Positions 13,270 to 17,098 of a DNA stretch of 17,098 bases are shown here, piece by piece. The notes beneath the pieces were generated by a model. That model worked only from the letters and a program-made list of their open reading frames with translations, made no database searches and had not been told where the DNA came from. The translations under genes and the position numbers were made by a program. Source of the stretch: an uncultured bacterium (GTDB taxonomy: Bacteria > Verrucomicrobiota > Kiritimatiellia > RFP12 > UBA1067); the NCBI GenBank assembly GCA_902779075.1, contig CACZAK010000213.1, positions 1 to 17,098 on the forward strand. The letters run 5' to 3'. Every line of letters begins with the position of its first letter. Position 1 is the stretch's first letter.

Positions 13270-13751
13270 TTGCCGAAGACACTCCGGAACAGACGAACGC
13301 GGCGCTTTTGAAGCGGCTAAAAGACCTCTATGCCGAGGGACGTAAGCAGGCACCTGAAGTGTTCAAGGATGACATCCGGCTTTCTCCGGCAAAGGTTCGT
13401 ACTGTTGTTTCCTACCTTGAGGACGTCAACCTGACCGAGACGGATCTTGATTCGAAAGGACGTGCATTCGAGACGTTCATGACGTCCTTTTTCCGCGGCA
13501 ACTTCGGGCAGTTCTTCACGCCGAGGGCGGTGGTGAAGTTCATCGTCGATGTCCTGCCGATCGCGAGCAACTGGCGTGTCCTTGACACGTCCTGCGGGTC
13601 TGGTGGATTCCTTCTGCATGCGCTCGACAAGGTGCGCAAGGCGGCGGAGAAGAAATACGGCGCGGCATGGGTTCGCGCAGGATCGTCTTTTCGGTATCGA
13701 GATCAACGAGCAGATCGCGCGGACGGCCAAGATGAACATGATCATCCATGA
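13242..13751 (+). pseudogene. Fragment 2 of broken HsdM gene: methylase N-terminal part and SAM motif I
   Basis: The frame continues the methylase: N-A-A-L-L-K-R-L-K-D-L-Y, V-F-K-D-D-I-R-L, then F-F-R-G-N-F-G-Q-F-F-T-P-R and the S-adenosylmethionine-binding motif VLDTSCGSGGF (13578-13610). Homology ends near KKYG at ~13660, where a second frame change occurs; the frame then runs to a stop at 13749-13751 in meaningless sequence. Relatives have about 8-15 extra residues between KKYG and HGFA, so a small deletion (length 3n+2) is the likely lesion. Confidence 0.85.
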
Positions 13752-14352
13752 CGATGGTCATACGAACGTCGTGGCGGCTGACGGACTTCAGCCGATTGGA
13801 GACATTGCGACAAAGAGCGGGAACAGAGGATTCAAGGACGAGAGCTTTGACTGTATCATCACCAATCCGCCATTCGGTTCGACGATCAAGCAGACGGAAC
13901 ACGCCTATTTGGGATTGTACGGTCTTGCGGAACGCGGGGTGGATTGGCTCAATCCGAAGTCCAAGGCGGCGCAGCGTCCGGGCGTGTCGTCCGAGATCTT
14001 GTTCATTGAGCAATGTTGGCATTTCCTCGTCGAAGGTGGCTATCTCGCAATCGTCATTCCAGACGGGATTCTGACTAATGCCTCGCTCCAGTATGTTCGT
14101 GACTGGCTGATGGAGAAGTTTGGAGAAGTTCCGCGTCTTGGCGGTGGTGTCGCTTCCTCAGACCACGTTCATGAGTACGGGCGCGGGCGTGAAGAGTTCG
14201 GTGCTGTTCCTTCGCAAGCGCACGAAGCGCGAGACGGAGAAATTGCGGGCTGGCAAGGAGTCCCTTCAGCGCAAGATCGTGGCGAGGGGCCAGCTCGTCG
14301 AGCGTCTTGCCGAGATCGACAAGACGCGCAAGGCGGAGCTGGCGAAGCTTGA
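13663..14352 (+). pseudogene. Fragment 3 of broken HsdM gene: catalytic NPPF motif
   Basis: From RHGFAQDRLFGIEIN at 13663 the methylase resumes: A-K-M-N-M-I-I-H-D-D-G-H, then the N6-adenine methylase motif IV T-N-P-P-F (NPPF codons 13864-13875), and F-I-E-Q-C-W-H-F-L-V-E-G-G-Y-L-A-I-V-I-P-D-G-I-L. Homology ends at DWLMEKF (about 14119), where a 10-bp tandem duplication moves the frame; the remaining codons to the stop at 14350-14352 are out of frame. Confidence 0.87.
14111..14130 (+). repeat. 10-bp tandem duplication causing a frameshift
   Basis: TGGAGAAGTT occurs twice back to back (14111-14120 and 14121-14130). Deleting one copy restores DWLMEKFRVLAVVSLPQT in one frame, exactly as expected for this family, so the duplication itself is the lesion. 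Confidence 0.92.
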
Positions 14353-14650
14353 CAAGCGGACGGAATTCGCCGCGCTCAAACCGAAGGAGCGCAAGGAGAT
14401 TCCTGAGTACAAGGCGGCGGCGGATCAGATCGCCGCAGTCGCGGAGAAGGCCGTTGCCGAGTTGCGCGACAAGCTTGATTCCGAATACAAGTCCGCTGCG
14501 GCGGCATCCTTCCCGGACGAGGACATCTTCATGGCCATTGCCGACGACATTGGCTTTGATGCGACCGGCAAGCCTACCAAGGTCAATGAGCTGGACGCGA
14601 TCGGCGCGGAGTTGGCGAAATTCATTTCTAAGGAGCGAGGCGATGAGTAA
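14120..14650 (+). pseudogene. Fragment 4 of broken HsdM gene: C-terminal part
   Basis: EKFRVLAVVSLPQTTF and then G-A-G-V-K-S-S-V-L-F-L-R-K complete the methylase core, followed by a long charged helical region (about 14230-14500) and the usual C-terminal tail ending K-F-I-S-K-E-R-G-D-E. No methylase start codon exists for this part; it depends on reading through the duplication at 14111-14130. The stop (14648-14650) overlaps the fic start by 8 nt, so the fic gene could be fed by ribosomes only if this frame is read. Confidence 0.85.
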
Positions 14651-15749
14651 GTACGAGATCCTGGAGTTGCCGCTGAAGTTTGATCTTGAGAACAAGGCGA
14701 TCCTCAAGCAGGCCAGTCTCGCTCATCGTCAGCTGGCTGAGCTGAAGGGTGTCGCCCGCACGATACCGAACGAGAACATTCTTATCAGTACGCTGACACT
14801 TCAAGAGGCCAAGGATTCGTCCGAGGTTGAGAGCATTGTCACGACGCAAGACGATCTCTATCGGTATGAGATCAAGGCGGAGAATTTTGAGAAGTCGCCG
14901 GCATCCAAGGAGGTGCTCAAATATCGTGAGGCAATCCGCACTGGATTTGAAAAGCTCAGAAAGGGGCTGCCGCTTACTTCCAATCTGATTCAGGAAGTGC
15001 AGTCCGTTCTTATTGGAAATACGGCGGGGTTCCGCAAGGTGCCGGGTACGGAGCTGCGGGACAACTTCGGGAATGTGATTTACCAGCCGCCGCAGGATGG
15101 GAATGATGTTGTCCGGTACATGCGCAACCTCGAGGAGTTCATAAATCGTCCGGAAATGGCGGATTGGGATCCGCTTGTCAAATTGGCGGTCATCCATCAC
15201 CAGTTCGAAAGCATCCATCCGTTTTACGATGGCAACGGACGAACAGGGCGAATCGTCTGTATCCTGTTTCTGGTTGTAAATGGCTTGTTGGACTTGCCGA
15301 TTTTGTATTTAAGCCGCTATATTACCCAAAACAAGACAGAGTATTACCGTCTGTTGCAGGCGGTGAGAGACAGCAATGGTGCTGTGGCAGATTGGCAGAC
15401 GTGGGTCCTGTTCATGCTGAAAGGCATTGAAGTGACGGCGGCGCACACAATTACGATTGTCAATGGCATCAATCGGCTAATGGCGGAGTATAAGGCCGCC
15501 CTACGACCAGAATTCGGTAAGAGCTATCGTCATGAATTGCTCAATCACCTGTTTTACCATCCCTATACTAAAATTGATCATACAACCGAGGCCTTGGGTG
15601 TGACAAGGATCACGGCTTCGTCATATTTGGATAAAATCGTCAAACTTGGACTGTTAGGCAAGTTTAAAGTTGGCCGTGTTAATTACTACATAAACGAGAA
15701 ACTTGTAGATTTGTTGGTTAATCACGAAAAACTTGCAGATAGTAAGTGA
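14643..15749 (+). CDS. Fic-family protein (AMP-transferase type) with C-terminal winged helix
   Basis: A 368-residue Fic protein. The catalytic motif HPFYDGNGRTGR is complete (192-203, His192 as base). An N-terminal inhibitory-helix motif of the (S/T)xxxE(G/N) type is present at 59-64 as SSEVES, with Ser instead of Gly/Asn at the last place. The C-terminal part (about 300-360) has a winged-helix look: T-T-E-A-L-G-V-T-R-I-T-A-S-S-Y-L-D-K-I-V. Fic proteins transfer AMP or other nucleotides to a target hydroxyl, and glutamate of the inhibitory motif restrains them. Here the gene lies between hsdM and hsdS, overlaps hsdM by 8 nt, and is intact while hsdM is not. Its target is unknown; a link to the restriction complex is inferred from position. 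Confidence 0.92.
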   Translation: MSKYEILELPLKFDLENKAILKQASLAHRQLAELKGVARTIPNENILISTLTLQEAKDSSEVESIVTTQDDLYRYEIKAENFEKSPASKEVLKYREAIRTGFEKLRKGLPLTSNLIQEVQSVLIGNTAGFRKVPGTELRDNFGNVIYQPPQDGNDVVRYMRNLEEFINRPEMADWDPLVKLAVIHHQFESIHPFYDGNGRTGRIVCILFLVVNGLLDLPILYLSRYITQNKTEYYRLLQAVRDSNGAVADWQTWVLFMLKGIEVTAAHTITIVNGINRLMAEYKAALRPEFGKSYRHELLNHLFYHPYTKIDHTTEALGVTRITASSYLDKIVKLGLLGKFKVGRVNYYINEKLVDLLVNHEKLADSK

Positions 15750-15942
15750 TATGTATAGCAAAACACCATTTTTTATACAGATCGCATCGGATGTGCATAG
15801 CAAAACGGCTTTTGCTATACACATTTCAATTGTCATGCAAAGAAAATGGCCATTCTCTATACATGAGACGAGCGTCATGTATAATAAAACGCGGATTCCT
15901 TTACATGAGATAAGGGACTTAAAATTGTGCAAAAGTTCATAG
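15733..15942 (+). repeat. Array of five degenerate 42-bp units, each with a hairpin
   Basis: Units start at 15733, 15775, 15817, 15859 and 15901; the fifth is weakest. The phase is fixed by ATA-CAN at unit starts and by (A/G)TG-YAT-AGC-AAA-AC in the middle. Each unit is an imperfect inverted repeat; the best is 15791-15805 with 15810-15824 (14 of 15 pairs, loop CGGC). The unit is 14 codons long and both strands stay open: the plus frame 15733-15942 reads as 14-residue repeats like I-Q-I-A-S-D-V-H-S-K-T-A-F-A, but has only a TTG start and no ribosome binding site. The array begins inside the end of fic and ends inside the start of hsdS. Confidence 0.85.
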
Positions 15943-17098
15943 CCAAATCAAGCGAACTCTTTGATCGGTTCGATCCGAAGTATGTTGCCTTCAAGCGTCG
16001 GGCGGCAAACTTTCGCTATCCTGCGGTTAAAATGGGTTCTTTGCTTTCTGAATCGCCCGAGTATGGTGCAGGGGAAGCGGGTATTGAGCGGGTGGATGAA
16101 GCCACGCCGCGTTACATTCGGATTACTGACATTGACGAGAATGGCGAATTGCTGCCTGGACTGGGCATGACGGCGGCAAATGTCGAGCCGCAATATTTTC
16201 TCCGTGACGGGGATTTGCTGTTTGCCCGAAGCGGCAACACGGTCGGGAAGAGCTATTTGCACGAATCTGGACAAGTGCCGTATCCGTGCTTTTATGCCGG
16301 GTATATGATTCGGTTTCGTTTTAGCGAGAAGGTGTTGCCGAAATATGTTTTTGCCTTTGCCCAAACGCCGTATTATCACGAATGGGTTTCGGCCATTCAG
16401 CGTTCGGCAGGTCAGCCTAATATCAATGCGCAGGAGTATCGCAGTCTGGAGATCCCCTTGCCACCCTTGCCGGAGCAGCGGAAGATCGTTGCCGAGCTTG
16501 ATGCGGCATACGCGGCAAAACGCGCGGCGGACGAAAAGGCGACGAAGCTTCTCGCCTCCATCGACGACATGGTGCTGAACGAGCTCGGCTTCGCCAAGCT
16601 CCCCAAACCCGACACATCGCTTTCCTCTCGCATATTTACCGTGCCAGCAAAGGAAGTTGCGAACGCGACTCTTGCACCGGATCATTACTTCGATTCGATA
16701 GATTTTTCAAAGGCAAAATATCCTTGTGAGAGATTTGTCGAGCGAATTGACATTGATCCGCCTTGTGGTCTTGAACAGATTACGAAGCTTGTGCCGATGG
16801 AAAGTGTGTCAGCGGAGTGGTGTGCGATTGAGAGCATCGAAGACATTTCCCCTGATGCGACGCAGGGCTATTCGACTTTTCGCGGTGGTGATGTGATTTG
16901 GGCGCGAATCACGCCGTGCATGGAGAATGGTAAATCTGCAGTTGTTGAAGCCGAACCGTCGGAGTGTTTTTGTGGTTCAACGGAGTTCCTCGTTTTCCGT
17001 CCGAAAGATGACAAGGTGAATCCGTATTATCTGCAAAGCTTGTTGCATCTAAAACGATTCAGGGAAGTTGCCGCGCATCACTTCACTGGCACGTCCGG
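15927..17098 (+). CDS. hsdS: HsdS, specificity subunit of a Type I-like restriction-modification system, 3' end outside window
   Basis: The open frame runs past the window end (390 codons seen). Two target-recognition domains are visible. The first begins F-D-P-K-Y-V-A-F-K-R-R and contains T-P-R-Y-I-R-I-T-D-I-D and D-G-D-L-L-F-A-R-S-G-N-T-V-G-K. A conserved spacer helix follows, starting I-P-L-P-P-L-P-E-Q-R-K-I-V-A-E-L. The second domain has A-P-D-H-Y-F-D and G-G-D-V-I-W-A-R-I-T-P-C-M-E-N-G-K. HsdS chooses the DNA sequence for the methylase/nuclease complex. GTG 15927 is the likely start: AAGGGA lies 9 nt upstream (15912-15917), an in-frame TGA at 15906 excludes anything earlier, and the next ATG (16030) would cut into the first domain. 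Confidence 0.92.
   Translation, partial: MQKFIAKSSELFDRFDPKYVAFKRRAANFRYPAVKMGSLLSESPEYGAGEAGIERVDEATPRYIRITDIDENGELLPGLGMTAANVEPQYFLRDGDLLFARSGNTVGKSYLHESGQVPYPCFYAGYMIRFRFSEKVLPKYVFAFAQTPYYHEWVSAIQRSAGQPNINAQEYRSLEIPLPPLPEQRKIVAELDAAYAAKRAADEKATKLLASIDDMVLNELGFAKLPKPDTSLSSRIFTVPAKEVANATLAPDHYFDSIDFSKAKYPCERFVERIDIDPPCGLEQITKLVPMESVSAEWCAIESIEDISPDATQGYSTFRGGDVIWARITPCMENGKSAVVEAEPSECFCGSTEFLVFRPKDDKVNPYYLQSLLHLKRFREVAAHHFTGTS

Noticed and set aside
12547..13353. 268-codon minus-strand frame opposite the HsdR_N domain
   Set aside because: Shadow of the restriction gene; composition Arg/Leu-rich, no motif, no ribosome binding site.
15733..15942. CRISPR array or attC/integron array
   Set aside because: Units are contiguous and degenerate, with no constant repeat plus unique spacer, and no integrase or cassette genes between units.

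Overview
Organism. The first ~9 kb is GC-rich with long antisense shadow frames, ATGA-type stop/start overlaps between genes, a folate- and oxygen-independent style of metabolism (indolepyruvate oxidoreductase subunit with a phenylacetate-CoA-ligase relative) and plain bacterial promoters and Shine-Dalgarno sites. This fits an anaerobic, probably host- or sediment-associated bacterium. A member of the Verrucomicrobiota/Kiritimatiellota or a neighbouring PVC lineage is my best guess, from the general gene style only; no rRNA or marker in the window settles it.

Layout. 1-5166 (+) is housekeeping: the 3' part of a MetY-type O-acetylhomoserine sulfhydrylase, the chaperone pair grpE-dnaJ (1 nt apart), then an operon of a NifU-C-terminal-domain protein, IorB and a PaaK-like acyl-CoA ligase, joined by two 4-nt overlaps. 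5189-5911 is a repeat-rich island: a TACAYTT heptamer array, tRNA-Val(TAC), and a four-helix-bundle (S23/bAvd-like) gene bracketed on both sides by direct arrays of an AACTTG-containing octamer. 5922-6388 holds a small unknown gene with its own promoter and a 5' hairpin, ending in a bidirectional terminator shared with the convergent minus-strand genes.

6591-8808 (-) is a UmuD-UmuC translesion operon that carries a third gene, a compact RNA/DNA-ligase-like nucleotidyltransferase. 8852-10806 (-) is a two-gene operon of an unrecognised 378-aa protein and an alpha/beta hydrolase. This pair sits between the complete umuD and a second, truncated umuD head (10843-10965) whose first 20 codons differ from the complete copy only at synonymous positions.

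11083-12540 (+) is a graveyard of 5' gene ends: an intact XRE-type regulator, then the N-terminus of a PP-loop (PAPS-reductase/DndC-like) ATPase, the N-terminal domain of a YhcG/DUF1016 protein without its nuclease domain, and what looks like the N-terminus of an HNH-type endonuclease. From 12545 to the end is a Type I-like restriction locus: an HsdR_N-HsdM fusion gene broken by three frame changes (one is a clean 10-bp tandem duplication), a Fic-family AMPylase-type gene, a 42-bp tandem array of hairpin-forming repeats, and an HsdS that runs off the window.

The right half therefore looks like a defence island with repeated turnover. The best candidates for something undescribed are the umuDC-linked ligase, the hydrolase/unknown pair bracketed by umuD heads, the octamer-flanked four-helix-bundle cassette, and the 42-bp repeat array between fic and hsdS. 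All functional statements are from reading the sequence; no database search was possible.
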